Below the pieces are notes generated by a model. The model had not been told where the DNA came from. It saw only the letters and a program-made list of their open reading frames with translations, and made no database searches. A stretch of DNA of 64,000 nt from positions 1 through 64,000 of the forward strand of contig NZ_JADMKT010000077.1 of assembly GCF_016786255.1 (NCBI RefSeq). Reading direction: 5' to 3'. Below, one piece after another: positions 34,354-43,821 of this stretch. The stretch comes from Robertkochia sediminum (GTDB taxonomy: Bacteria; Bacteroidota; Bacteroidia; Flavobacteriales; Flavobacteriaceae). Positions within the stretch are counted from its first letter, which is position 1, and every line of letters begins with the position of its first letter. Both the position numbers and the translations under genes were made by a program.

Positions 34354-37206
34354 ATGCCGAAAAGAAAAGACTTAAAATGCATCCTTATCATCGGGTCAGG
34401 TCCCATCGTGATCGGACAGGCCTGTGAGTTTGATTATTCCGGATCTCAATCCCTGAGATCGCTAAGAGAAGACGGTATGGAAACCGTACTGATCAATAGC
34501 AACCCGGCAACCATCATGACCGACCCTTCTATGGCCGATCATGTTTACCTGAAGCCCCTCAACACCAAATCGATCATTGAGATCCTTGAGAAACACCCTA
34601 ACATTGATGCGGTGTTACCTACCATGGGAGGACAAACGGCATTGAACCTGGCTATCGAAGCCGACAATAAAGGTATCTGGGAAAAATACGGCGTTGAACT
34701 CATCGGGGTAGATATCGATGCGATCAATATTACCGAAGATCGTGAGCAATTCAGAAACCTTATGGGTGAGATCGGAGTGCCAATGGCGCCTCAGGCTACA
34801 GCTACTTCGTTCCTGAAAGGTAAGGAGATCGCCCAGGAATTCGGTTTCCCATTGGTGATCCGTGCCTCTTACACCCTTGGAGGTGCCGGAGCATCGATAG
34901 TATACAAGAAAGAAGATTTTGATGAGCAACTAAGTCGTGGTCTTGAGATCTCACCTATTCACGAGGTAATGATCGATAAGGCGATGATGGGTTGGAAAGA
35001 ATACGAGTTAGAGCTTCTTAGAGATAAGAACGATAACGTGGTTATTATCTGTACCATTGAGAATATGGACCCAATGGGAATCCATACCGGTGACTCTATT
35101 ACGGTAGCTCCTGCTATGACCCTTTCAGACAGGACCTTCCAGAAAATGAGAGATATGGCCATCAAAATGATGCGCAGTATCGGTGACTTCGCAGGGGGAT
35201 GTAACGTGCAGTTCGCGGTAAGTCCTGATGAGAATGAAGACATCATTGCCATCGAGATCAACCCAAGGGTATCCCGTTCTTCGGCATTGGCCTCTAAGGC
35301 TACCGGATATCCGATCGCAAAAGTGGCTACCAAACTGGCTATGGGGTATACCCTTGATGAGCTGGATAACCAGATCACCAAGTCGACTTCGGCCCTCTTT
35401 GAGCCTACCCTGGATTATGTGATCGTAAAGATCCCGAGATGGAACTTCGATAAGTTCGAAGGTGCCGATCGCGAACTCGGACTCGCTATGAAAAGTGTGG
35501 GAGAGGTGATGGGTATCGGACGCTCATTTCAGGAAGCCCTGCATAAAGCTACCCAGTCGCTCGAGATCAAGCGTAACGGACTCGGTGCAGACGGGAAAGG
35601 ATACAAGGATTATGACCAGATCATAAGCAAGCTTACCCACGCTAGCTGGGATCGTGTTTTCGTGATCTACGACGCGATACAAATGGGTATTCCGCTTAGC
35701 AGGATCCACGAGATCACCAAGATCGATATGTGGTTCCTCAAGCAATATGAAGAATTGTACTATCTCGAAAAAGAGATCTCTACATATACTATTGAAACCC
35801 TCCCTAAAGAACTTCTTTTGGAAGCCAAGCAAAAAGGTTATGGTGACCGTCAGATCGCCCATATGCTCGGATGCTGGGAGAGTGAAGTGTACAAGAAACG
35901 CGATGTGATGGGGATCAACCGTGTCTACAAGCTCGTAGATACCTGTGCTGCCGAATTTAAGGCGGTAACTCCTTACTACTATTCAACTTTCGAAGATGTG
36001 GTAGAGACCGCAGATGGTAAGCAGTATTCGGCCAACGAGAGCGTGGTGACCGATCGTAAGAAGATCGTGGTGCTCGGTTCCGGACCTAACCGTATCGGTC
36101 AGGGTATCGAATTCGACTACAGCTGTGTGCACGGTGTGCTGGCAGCTGCAGAGTGTGGTTATGAGACCATCATGATCAACTGTAACCCTGAGACGGTATC
36201 AACCGACTTCGATACAGCAGATAAGCTGTACTTCGAGCCGGTATACTGGGAGCACATCTACGACATCATCCGTCACGAAAATCCGGAAGGTGTGATCGTT
36301 CAGCTCGGGGGGCAAACTGCTCTTAAACTTGCCGAGAAACTCGATAAGTACGGTATTAAGATCATCGGAACCAGCTTTGATTCCCTCGACCTTGCCGAGG
36401 ATCGTGGAAGATTCTCTACCCTGCTGAAAGAAAACGATATTCCTTATCCGGAATTCGGAGTGGCAGAAACTGCCGATGAGGCCCTTCAACTTGCCGATGA
36501 GCTCGATTTCCCGATCCTTGTACGTCCGTCATACGTACTCGGTGGTCAGGGAATGAAGATCGTGATCAATAAAGAAGAACTTGAAGAGCACGTAGTAGAC
36601 CTGCTTAGAAAGATCCCGAATAACAAACTCCTCCTTGACCATTACCTCGATGGTGCCATCGAAGCAGAAGCCGATGCGATCTGTGACGGAGAAGATGTGT
36701 ATATTATCGGTATCATGGAGCATATCGAGCCTTGTGGTATTCACTCCGGTGACTCTAATGCAACCCTGCCACCATTTAACCTTGGTGACCTGGTACTGCA
36801 ACAGATCAAAGATCACACCAAGAAGATCGCCCTGGCGTTAAACACGGTAGGACTGATCAATATCCAGTTCGCGATCAAAGATGATAAGGTGTACATTATC
36901 GAGGCCAACCCAAGAGCATCTAGAACCGTACCGTTTATCGCCAAGGCTTATAAAGAGCCTTATGTGAACTACGCGACCAAGGTGATGTTAGGAGAAAATA
37001 AGGTGAAGGACTTTACCTTTAATCCGCAACTCGAAGGGTATGCGATCAAGCAACCGGTATTCTCGTTCAATAAGTTCCCTAAGGTGAATAAGAACCTCGG
37101 GCCTGAAATGAAGAGTACAGGAGAGAGCATCCTCTTTATCGATAGCCTTAAAGACGATGAGTTCTACGAGCTTTATCACAGAAGAAGTATGTACCTGAGT
37201 AAATAA
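34354..37206 (+). CDS. carB: Carbamoyl-phosphate synthase large subunit (short form)
   Basis: 950 residues. It makes carbamoyl phosphate from bicarbonate, ATP and glutamine-derived ammonia for pyrimidines and arginine. Two homologous ATP-grasp halves are present: the first with SGPIVIGQACEFDYSG and EINPRVSRSSALASKATG, the second with SGPNRIGQGIEFDYSC and EANPRASRTVPFIAKA. The chain stops about 120 residues earlier than E. coli CarB (1073), so the C-terminal MGS-like allosteric domain that binds UMP and ornithine is absent. The final residues (FYELYHRRSMYLSK) are followed by a strong terminator, so this is the natural end and not a frameshift. Confidence 0.97.
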   Translation: MPKRKDLKCILIIGSGPIVIGQACEFDYSGSQSLRSLREDGMETVLINSNPATIMTDPSMADHVYLKPLNTKSIIEILEKHPNIDAVLPTMGGQTALNLAIEADNKGIWEKYGVELIGVDIDAINITEDREQFRNLMGEIGVPMAPQATATSFLKGKEIAQEFGFPLVIRASYTLGGAGASIVYKKEDFDEQLSRGLEISPIHEVMIDKAMMGWKEYELELLRDKNDNVVIICTIENMDPMGIHTGDSITVAPAMTLSDRTFQKMRDMAIKMMRSIGDFAGGCNVQFAVSPDENEDIIAIEINPRVSRSSALASKATGYPIAKVATKLAMGYTLDELDNQITKSTSALFEPTLDYVIVKIPRWNFDKFEGADRELGLAMKSVGEVMGIGRSFQEALHKATQSLEIKRNGLGADGKGYKDYDQIISKLTHASWDRVFVIYDAIQMGIPLSRIHEITKIDMWFLKQYEELYYLEKEISTYTIETLPKELLLEAKQKGYGDRQIAHMLGCWESEVYKKRDVMGINRVYKLVDTCAAEFKAVTPYYYSTFEDVVETADGKQYSANESVVTDRKKIVVLGSGPNRIGQGIEFDYSCVHGVLAAAECGYETIMINCNPETVSTDFDTADKLYFEPVYWEHIYDIIRHENPEGVIVQLGGQTALKLAEKLDKYGIKIIGTSFDSLDLAEDRGRFSTLLKENDIPYPEFGVAETADEALQLADELDFPILVRPSYVLGGQGMKIVINKEELEEHVVDLLRKIPNNKLLLDHYLDGAIEAEADAICDGEDVYIIGIMEHIEPCGIHSGDSNATLPPFNLGDLVLQQIKDHTKKIALALNTVGLINIQFAIKDDKVYIIEANPRASRTVPFIAKAYKEPYVNYATKVMLGENKVKDFTFNPQLEGYAIKQPVFSFNKFPKVNKNLGPEMKSTGESILFIDSLKDDEFYELYHRRSMYLSK

Positions 37207-37233
37207 CAGGTAACTTACCATATATCAGTAGAA

Positions 37234-37266
37234 AAGGAAGCGCTATGGCGCTTCCTTTTTTTTTTT
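37234..37266 (+). terminator. Terminator of carB
   Basis: Perfect 10-bp stem AAGGAAGCGC/GCGCTTCCTT with a four-base loop, running into more than ten T. Confidence 0.93.
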
Positions 37267-37317
37267 TGTGGTCGCCGAAATTTTCCTTTTTAATGGTTAC
37301 CTTTAAAAGAAAAAGGT

Positions 37318-37689
37318 ATGGGTGTAAAATTACTTTGTTCAGTTTTTATGCTACTGGTAGCAAACGTAGCCTTTGCCCAGATAGCCCCCGAAACGGTGGG
37401 TAAGGAAGAGACTGCGGCTGTGGCCTGGAAGACCATAAAGCCCGAAAAACTGGAGGCTAAACACCTTCGGATCCTGCCCTCGAACAGGCTGTTGAGATTA
37501 CAGCTGGATGATGATATGGGGTTTACCAAGGTCGTGATCCAGGACCTTAACGGGAATACCCTGATAGAATCGCCATACGCTGCAGGGAGCGACCTGGATA
37601 TCTCTACCCTTAAACCGGGTAATTATTTCATTAAGGTGATCTCTGCCAACAGGGTGTTGCAGGGCAAGTTTGGAAAACGGCGTCTTTGA
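37318..37689 (+). CDS. Small secreted protein made of a T9SS-type C-terminal domain
   Basis: 123 residues with a signal peptide (cleavage after VAFAQ). Nearly the whole mature part (about residues 50-118) reads like a type IX secretion C-terminal sorting domain: LRLQLDDDMGFTKVVIQDLNGNTL, then DLDISTLKPGNYFIKV. The last residues, GKFGKRRL, take the place of the usual terminal Lys-rich strand. No passenger domain precedes it. It may be a free domain of that fold, an outer-membrane accessory, or a remnant. Fold similarity is clear; secretion by type IX is inferred. Confidence 0.72.
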   Translation: MGVKLLCSVFMLLVANVAFAQIAPETVGKEETAAVAWKTIKPEKLEAKHLRILPSNRLLRLQLDDDMGFTKVVIQDLNGNTLIESPYAAGSDLDISTLKPGNYFIKVISANRVLQGKFGKRRL

Positions 37690-37769
37690 ATACGGGGAAT
37701 GGTCTTCTTAAGCTTTTAGCTGCCAATGCTTTACGGGAAGCCAGGTAAACCTCGTCGCTCGTTAAGAAG

Positions 37770-39110
37770 TTATTCTTCTGCTTCTAACTTCTCCGGTAGT
37801 TCGTCATCGGCCCGTTTCAGCCACTTTTCTTCGATCTGTTTGCTCGCCTTGGCGCCCAGTTTCTTTAATTTTTCAACACGGGTGAGCAGGTTGCCGCGAC
37901 CGGTAAGTTTGGTCATCGAAGTGCTGTAGGTGTTTTGTACTGTTTGCAGTTGCTTGCCTACCTTTTCAAGGTCGTCAAGCAAACCTTTGAATTGATCGTA
38001 CAGGCGCCCTGCCTGAGTGGCAATATCAATGGCGTTCTTGTGTTGCTTGTCGTTCTGCCACATGCTGTCTATCGTTCTCAGGGTAGCCAGAAGGGTAGAA
38101 GGGGTAACGATCACGATATTCTTTTCAAATGCACTGTTGTACAGTTGTGGGTCGTGGGCACTGGCCAAAGCAAAGGCCGGCTCCAGCGGGATGAACAACA
38201 ATACGAAATCCGGGCTTTCCATCTGGTAGATCTGGTGATAGCTCTTAGCCGATAACTGGTCTACGTGCCTGTTGATCGAATTGATGTGTTCCCGGAGTAA
38301 TACCGGACGATCTTCTTCTTCGGCATTCACATAACGCTCGTAGGCGATAAGCGATACCTTGGAGTCAATGATCATCTTTTTGTTGTCCGGCAGGCTGATG
38401 ATCACATCGGGCATCACCCTTTTCCCGTCTTCCGTAGTAAAGCTGTTCTGAACAAAGTACTCGCTGTCTTTTTCCAGTCCTGATTTCTCAAGAACGCGCT
38501 CGAGAACCAATTCTCCCCAGTTCCCCTGCATCTTGGTATCCCCCTTAAGGGCACGGGTGAGGTTAGAGGCCTCTTTAGTGATACGCTCGTTCAGGTCTTT
38601 CAGGTTGTTGAGCTGCTCTTTAAGGGAGGAGTGACGCTGAATGCTTTTTTCATTGCTGTCTTCTACCTTCTTTTCAAAATCCTTGATCTTTTCCTGAAGC
38701 GGATCTAAAAGGGTTTTTAGGTTCTCCTTATTTTGGTGGGTGAACTTTTGCGATTTCTCTTCCAGGATCTTGTTGGCCAATACCTGGAATTCTTTGCTGA
38801 ACTTATCCTGAAGTTTATTCACCTCCTCCTTTTGTTCATCAAGCTTGCGATAGAGATTGTCGGTCTCCGCCTGTGCACGGGTGAGTTTTATAGTGAGTTG
38901 TTCCCGGTCTTCGCGAAACTTTTCGGCCTGGTCACGACTGGCCTTTTCCTGCTCTTTGAGGGCCACGAGCTGATTGCGGAATTCTTCTTCCCTGGCGTCG
39001 GCGGCGCTTTTCAGGCTGTTGAATTTCAGGCGTTGAATGTAGTTTCCGAGAAAAATACCCCCTCCAAGGGCAATGACACCAGTGAGTATGAGAATAAGCA
39101 TGTCGTTCAT
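37770..39110 (-). CDS. rmuC: DNA recombination protein RmuC
   Basis: 446 residues. An N-terminal membrane helix (MLILILTGVIALGGGIFLG) and a long coiled coil (about 35-190) are followed by the RmuC nuclease-like domain. That domain contains MQGNWGELVLERVLEKSGL, MPDVIISLPDNKKMIIDSKVSL and FVLLFIPLEPAFA. RmuC limits recombination at inverted repeats and belongs to the PD-(D/E)xK-like superfamily. The acidic C-terminus is variable. It stands alone and converges with the small secreted protein gene. Confidence 0.95.
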   Translation of the reverse strand: MNDMLILILTGVIALGGGIFLGNYIQRLKFNSLKSAADAREEEFRNQLVALKEQEKASRDQAEKFREDREQLTIKLTRAQAETDNLYRKLDEQKEEVNKLQDKFSKEFQVLANKILEEKSQKFTHQNKENLKTLLDPLQEKIKDFEKKVEDSNEKSIQRHSSLKEQLNNLKDLNERITKEASNLTRALKGDTKMQGNWGELVLERVLEKSGLEKDSEYFVQNSFTTEDGKRVMPDVIISLPDNKKMIIDSKVSLIAYERYVNAEEEDRPVLLREHINSINRHVDQLSAKSYHQIYQMESPDFVLLFIPLEPAFALASAHDPQLYNSAFEKNIVIVTPSTLLATLRTIDSMWQNDKQHKNAIDIATQAGRLYDQFKGLLDDLEKVGKQLQTVQNTYSTSMTKLTGRGNLLTRVEKLKKLGAKASKQIEEKWLKRADDELPEKLEAEE

Positions 39111-39267
39111 GATGGGAATAATTTGAAGATTTGCTGCTGTTGTGATTGCCTTGAAAGGCGTCGGGGTAAAGATACCATTATTTGTTAATTTTCACAGGAT
39201 CGTGGCCGGGCTTCGAAAGGGGACGTAAGGCAGATTTTGTATCTTCAAGGTCTAAACCCTTCATGAG

Positions 39268-40179
39268 ATGAGAGCGATCGTTGTTTCTTTACTTTTTTTC
39301 GGATGTGTCTTCGGTGCCCTGGGGCAACAACCTTTTAAAGATCCTGTGTTCACGAGTGTGAACCGAATGACCATGACCTATGCCGATACCCTCAAGGCCG
39401 ATATTTATTTTGCGCCCCAAATGCGGGGCGGTCAAAAGTCGCCATTGCTGTTGCTTGTGCATGGGGGCGGATTTTCTTCCGGGAAAAGGGATGGAGACCT
39501 GGAATCGGGCTTTGCACTGGCTATGGCGCAACGGGGGTATGTGGTGGCATCCATTTCTTACGACCTCGTTAGAAAAGGTCAGCCGGAGGGTTTTAGCTGT
39601 GATTGTCCGGCAACCACAAAAGTGGAAACCTTCAAACATGTGGCCGGTAATATTTACCAGGCATTTGATTTCCTTGTGAATTTTTCTTCTGAATTCAATT
39701 TTGATCCTGAAAAGATCGTGCTGGTTGGTAGTTCGGCAGGGGCAGAAGCGGTATTGCACGCTGCTTATGCCAGAGATCACGAGGCATTTTCTGCACTGGA
39801 GGGGCAAGGCCGTAAGTTTGCTGCGGTCATTTCCTTTGCCGGAGCCCTGATCGAAGGTGTTGAGATCAAACGTGCCAATGGTGTGCCTGCCCTGCTCGTT
39901 CACGGTACCGACGACAAGCTGGTGCCTTATGCTACCGCGCCTCATCATTATTGTGAGCAAGGCACCCCCGGGTATATCGTGCTTCAGGGGTCGGGGACTA
40001 TAGCAGAAGCCCTGCAGGAACACGGCGTACCTTCGACCCTGATCACCGCAGAAGGCGGAGGCCATGAGTGGGCCAATAAGGCCTATGAACTCACCGATGA
40101 TGTAAGTACATTTCTCTATGAAAGGCTGTACGAAAAAAAGTCGGGAACGCAACATAAGACTATAGATCCACAGCCTTAG
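39268..40179 (+). CDS. Secreted carboxylesterase-like alpha/beta-hydrolase
   Basis: 303 residues with a signal peptide (cleavage near GALGQ). The oxyanion-hole motif is LLLVHGGGFSSGKRDG, the nucleophile elbow is LVGSSAGAEAVL, the acid is likely in HGTDDKLVPYA and the His in GGGHEWANKAYEL. It matches BD-FAE-type esterases (acetyl-xylan or feruloyl esterase relatives). Substrate is unknown. It converges with btuD at a distance of only 9 bp, with no visible terminator. A -7-like TATCTTCA lies at 39240-39247. Confidence 0.87.
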   Translation: MRAIVVSLLFFGCVFGALGQQPFKDPVFTSVNRMTMTYADTLKADIYFAPQMRGGQKSPLLLLVHGGGFSSGKRDGDLESGFALAMAQRGYVVASISYDLVRKGQPEGFSCDCPATTKVETFKHVAGNIYQAFDFLVNFSSEFNFDPEKIVLVGSSAGAEAVLHAAYARDHEAFSALEGQGRKFAAVISFAGALIEGVEIKRANGVPALLVHGTDDKLVPYATAPHHYCEQGTPGYIVLQGSGTIAEALQEHGVPSTLITAEGGGHEWANKAYELTDDVSTFLYERLYEKKSGTQHKTIDPQP

Positions 40180-40188
40180 GTTATGGGA

Positions 40189-40980
40189 TCATTTTTCGAT
40201 CTTGTAAGTTCCTGTGGCTTTGTCAAAACGAATAAGGTCTGAAGGGAAGAGCGACATAAAACTGCCCTTTTCAATGAGGTTGCACGGTTCTCCGAAATCA
40301 CTGTGGTCTTCTTGCAGGACCAATACCTTATCGCATAGCTGTATGGCCAGGTCGATCTCATGAGAGGAGAAAAGCACCGTTTTTGAGGTGTCGTGGGCAA
40401 TGGTTCTCAGGAGTTTGAAAATATACGCCTTATGGTAGATGTCCAGGTGACTTGTGGGTTCGTCAAGCACTATAAGAGGAGTGTCCTGAGCCAGGGCTCT
40501 GCCGATCATGACCCTTTGTAACTGCCCGTCGCTCATTTCGTAACAAGACCGGTCGCGCAAGCCTTTGAGGTCGAGCTTCTCCAATACTTGGTCGATCATT
40601 TCCTTGTCTTCACTACTTAGGGATCCGATCCAGTTGGTATACGGCTGTCGCCCTAAAGCAATGAGTTCTGAGGCTGTGAGGTTTCCGGCGGGAATACGTT
40701 CGGTAAGTACGATGCTCAGATTTTCGGCCAGGTCTTTTGGCGGGTAGCTCTCAAGGAACTTGCCGTTTAGCAGGATGCTTCCGCTTAAGGCAGGTTGTAC
40801 CCCGGCGATCGTACGCAATAAGGTAGATTTCCCGACCCCATTTGGGCCAACCACCGCCACGAGCTCCCCCGGATACAGCTCCAGATCGATCACCCCTGAT
40901 ACCTTTACGGTACCCTTGGGCGTGTGATACCCAGACTGCAAGGCCTCGATCTTCAATATGGGAGCTACTTCTGAATTCAT
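40189..40980 (-). CDS. btuD: Cobalamin ABC transporter ATPase
   Basis: 263 residues. Walker A GPNGVGKST (45-53), signature MSDGQLQRVMIGRALAQD, Walker B LIVLDEPTSHLD and the switch His (SSHEIDL) are intact. The FecE/BtuD family energises uptake of corrinoids, haem or siderophores. Vitamin B12 is favoured because a B12-riboswitch-controlled btuB lies in the same cluster. It is the third gene after btuF and btuC, separated from btuC by a 368-bp repeat-rich spacer, so co-transcription is not assured. Confidence 0.9.
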   Translation of the reverse strand: MNSEVAPILKIEALQSGYHTPKGTVKVSGVIDLELYPGELVAVVGPNGVGKSTLLRTIAGVQPALSGSILLNGKFLESYPPKDLAENLSIVLTERIPAGNLTASELIALGRQPYTNWIGSLSSEDKEMIDQVLEKLDLKGLRDRSCYEMSDGQLQRVMIGRALAQDTPLIVLDEPTSHLDIYHKAYIFKLLRTIAHDTSKTVLFSSHEIDLAIQLCDKVLVLQEDHSDFGEPCNLIEKGSFMSLFPSDLIRFDKATGTYKIEK

Positions 40981-41348
40981 TTTTTTATTTCTGAGTTTTC
41001 GGTGCTTAGTTCTCGGTTTTTGGTGGTCGGTGATTAGTGGTCAGTGATAAAGGTCCTCAGAATGATCTGTTTGCAAAAAAACTTCTGCTAAACTCTATTT
41101 CACAACTCACAACTCACAACTCACAATTCACCATTTATAATCTATCATCTATAATTTATAATTCTCTTCTCAGTTCTCAGTTCTCAGTTCACAGTTTTCA
41201 GTCTTTGTGCTAATTTTTTATTCCTCACTAACAACTAACAACTAACAACTAACAACTAACAACTAACAACTCACAACTAACAACTAACAACTCACAACTC
41301 ACAACTCTCCATTCCCCTTCAAAAAACAAATATATTAAAATAGCCCCC
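40981..41348. repeat. btuC-btuD spacer filled with 7-bp repeat arrays
   Basis: No gene is seen. Three heptamer arrays occur: CTCACAA (41101-41125), CAGTTCT (41166-41195) and ACAACTA (41227-41308). Between the first two sits a 39-bp block (41126-41164) that matches 4417-4455 with one difference and in the same orientation. The array begins about 40 bases past the btuC stop on the minus strand. Confidence 0.93.
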
Positions 41349-42374
41349 TTAAAACAGCATGCGTTTTTTTCTTACAAGGAGCCAGATCACTACCGGCGCT
41401 CCGACCAGGGAGGTGATGGCATTGAGCGGCAGCGAGAATTCGTATCCCGGGAGTTGCGCAAGGGTATCACAAAGCAGCATCAATACCGCACCGAACAAGA
41501 TGACGGCAGGTAGTAATACGCGGTGGTTGGGGGTGCGAAAGATCTGCCTGGTGAGGTGAGGAACGGCAAGGCCGATAAAGGCGATCGGGCCGGCAAAGGC
41601 GGTTACTGCTCCGGCCAGGATGCTGGTGATAAGGATAAGGAGGTAGCGCACCTGTTTAACGTTCATTCCCAGGCTTCGGGCGTAGTTCTCCCCCAGAAGC
41701 AGGGTGTTGAGCGATTTGATCGACGCAATACTCAGGAGGATACCCACAATACTAATGATCATAAAGACCCTTACTTGATCCCATCCCAGATCGCCGAGAC
41801 TTCCGAACGACCAGAAAATGTATTGCTGTAAACTTTCCATCCTTGAAAAATAAGACATCACGCTTACTACGGCAGAGGTAATACTCCCGAACATGAGTCC
41901 GATGATGAGCAAGGCCATGGTATCCCGCACCCTGGAGGCTACCACCATGATAGAAAGCAACACCACAAAGCTTCCGGCACTGGCGGCCAGGGCGATACTC
42001 AGGCCTGATGTGGTTATGGCGGCTCCCGCTATAGCGCTACCGCCCAGGAGTAGGAGAGCCACGCCCAGGCTGGCGCCGGAGCTGATCCCCAGAACAAAAG
42101 GTCCAGCCAGCGGATTGCGAAAAAAGGTCTGCATGATGAGTCCGCACAGGGCCAGGGACGCCCCCGATAAAATAGCAGTGATCGCCTTGGGCAGGCGGTA
42201 ATTGGTAATGATGTATTCGTGGGTTTCCGGAATACCGTCTCCACCGGTAAGGGCGGGAAGAATATGACTGAACGGGATCCTCGCCGATCCAAGACTGATA
42301 TTGAGTAGCAGGAACAGCAGAAAGGCTATCCCTAAAATGGTGAAATGCCAAAAATATATGCGGTTAGTCTTCAA
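41349..42374 (-). CDS. btuC: Cobalamin ABC transporter permease (FecCD family)
   Basis: 341 residues with nine to ten membrane helices. FecCD/BtuC landmarks include RLPKAITAILSGASLALCGLI near residue 60, FRNPLAGPFVLGISSGASLG, and FAGPIAFIGLAVPHLTR near residue 265. It forms the inner-membrane channel for corrinoid import. Its start overlaps the end of btuF by 11 bases, so the two are translationally coupled. Substrate is inferred from the adjacent riboswitch-controlled receptor. Confidence 0.92.
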   Translation of the reverse strand: MKTNRIYFWHFTILGIAFLLFLLLNISLGSARIPFSHILPALTGGDGIPETHEYIITNYRLPKAITAILSGASLALCGLIMQTFFRNPLAGPFVLGISSGASLGVALLLLGGSAIAGAAITTSGLSIALAASAGSFVVLLSIMVVASRVRDTMALLIIGLMFGSITSAVVSVMSYFSRMESLQQYIFWSFGSLGDLGWDQVRVFMIISIVGILLSIASIKSLNTLLLGENYARSLGMNVKQVRYLLILITSILAGAVTAFAGPIAFIGLAVPHLTRQIFRTPNHRVLLPAVILFGAVLMLLCDTLAQLPGYEFSLPLNAITSLVGAPVVIWLLVRKKRMLF

Positions 42375-43530
42375 GGGTGTCCAGTGGTTTATAGAAAACA
42401 GGTTCGTAATCGGGCAACAGCTCCGGGTGCAAGATATGGATCATATCTTTTAATACAAGATCCGGTCGCTGTGGCGCCAGTTCATAGAACAGTACGCCAC
42501 CGGCATCGCCTGTGGTCTTGCTGTAGGTGTAGACCCGTCGGTCTTTAAAGGCTTTAAAGCGGGCATAGTGTTCGTTGGCCTTAATCAGTTGTGGGTAGGA
42601 GGTGAATTGCGCCGCTCCCAGCCATACATCGGCCTCGCCTGCTTTTTCCAGCACACTCTCAAAGCTGAGGCTAAGGCTTCCGGTTCCTGAAGTATCTTTC
42701 CACAGGTAATCGCTGTTGGCATCTTTTAAGAATTGTGCCGCCCAGCTTTCTCCCGCAGGAAGGTACCAGATGTCCCTGAACATAGCCCCGCTATAAACCG
42801 TTGGGGTGCGTTTGGCTTTTTGAGCCAGCGCCCTGGTATTCTCGTATTGGGTGGCGATAGCATTAAATATACTGTCGGCTACGGCTTCTTTTCCAAACAT
42901 AACCCCGTAGAGCTTTACCCATTCGGCCTTACCCAGGGGGTGCTGTTCTACCCAATCGCCATTGTAGAGAACAGGGATACCGCTACGCTCCAGAACCGCA
43001 TAGCTGCGATTCTCTTCGTTGATGCTGAACCCGAGGATAAGCTCCGGGTGCATTTCCAACACCATTTCGGTGTTCATGGTTTCGTTCTGGCCAATATCTT
43101 TGATCGCATGGTTATCGATGCGTGATCGTGCCTTTGCCGAAGAAATATACCGGGTATCCGGAAATCCTTTTAACCGGTCGAGAACGCCCAATGCCTCAAG
43201 GGCGGGAATATGGGTGGTGGAGGTAGCAATGAGCGATCGCACAGGAGTGCGTATTACAGCTTTATAGGTGTCGGTATTCAGGGAGTCGGGAATGGTTGCC
43301 GTTCTGTCAATAAAGGCGTATTTGAGCAGAGTTGATGCCTCCGGCCAGGGAGTGTGTACGATCACCTCAGTAAAGGTTTCGGAGTGCTTCGCTATAGTGA
43401 ACCCGGTAGCGTAATCTAAGGTGTTTTCAGCTCTTGTACCAGGAGCTTCCTGCCTGCAACCCGCAAGCATTAGCGGAAGAAAGGCCCATAATATGAGCCG
43501 TGAAAAGAGAACACCTTTGAGCTGTTTCAT
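42364..43530 (-). CDS. btuF: Cobalamin-binding lipoprotein of the ABC importer
   Basis: 388 residues from the ATG at 43530. Starts further upstream are less likely because the signal and lipobox (LAGC, Cys25) begin properly from here. The helical-backbone binding-protein fold shows VRSLIATSTTHIPALEALGVLDRLKGF, the central LILGFSINEEN and a long C-terminal lobe. It would deliver corrinoid from periplasm to BtuC. The length exceeds E. coli BtuF but is usual in Bacteroidota. A -7 box TAATTTTG lies on the minus strand at 43559-43552. No riboswitch precedes it on this strand. Confidence 0.9.
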   Translation of the reverse strand: MKQLKGVLFSRLILWAFLPLMLAGCRQEAPGTRAENTLDYATGFTIAKHSETFTEVIVHTPWPEASTLLKYAFIDRTATIPDSLNTDTYKAVIRTPVRSLIATSTTHIPALEALGVLDRLKGFPDTRYISSAKARSRIDNHAIKDIGQNETMNTEMVLEMHPELILGFSINEENRSYAVLERSGIPVLYNGDWVEQHPLGKAEWVKLYGVMFGKEAVADSIFNAIATQYENTRALAQKAKRTPTVYSGAMFRDIWYLPAGESWAAQFLKDANSDYLWKDTSGTGSLSLSFESVLEKAGEADVWLGAAQFTSYPQLIKANEHYARFKAFKDRRVYTYSKTTGDAGGVLFYELAPQRPDLVLKDMIHILHPELLPDYEPVFYKPLDTLED

Positions 43531-43577
43531 AGGGAGTTGATACATGCCCCACAAAATTAAGATTATTTATTATTTGG

Positions 43578-43608
43578 GTTGCCTTCCTCAAGAGTTTGTT
43601 TATTTTTG
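43578..43608 (+). promoter_or_regulatory. Promoter of the btuB riboswitch transcript
   Basis: A perfect -7 box TATTTTTG (43601-43608) with a weak -33 (GTTG, 43578-43581) at 19 bases. Transcription would begin near 43615, just at the 5' edge of the riboswitch. Confidence 0.6.
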
Positions 43609-43614
43609 TTTCCA

Positions 43615-43806
43615 GATTTTGGTTTTGAAGCCGCTCTCGCGGTGGAAAATTAAAAGGGAATCCGGTAAAGTCGTCAACCGATGAGTCCGGAGCTGTTCCC
43701 GCAACTGTATGCTTTGCCCGATCCGGGTGTTTGAGTTACTACACGGCCACTGTTCTAAAACGGGAAGGCCAACTCTTAAAAAGCAAGCCAGGAGACCTGC
43801 CTTTAT
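43615..43806 (+). ncRNA. Cobalamin riboswitch
   Basis: All conserved blocks of the B12 aptamer occur in order: GGGAATCCGGT near 43659, CCCGCAACTGTATGC near 43697, GGCCACTG at 43745-43752, GGGAAGGCC near 43762 and the B12 box GCCAGGAGACCTGCC at 43787-43801. It is on the plus strand, 83 bases ahead of btuB, and would shut off btuB when cobalamin is ample. The divergent btuFCD genes are not covered. Confidence 0.96.
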
Positions 43807-43821
43807 CTGCTAATTGAATGT

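Noticed and set aside
34354-37206. CarB truncation as a frameshift
   Set aside because: The end is followed at once by a strong terminator, and the residues after it in other frames do not resemble the missing MGS domain.
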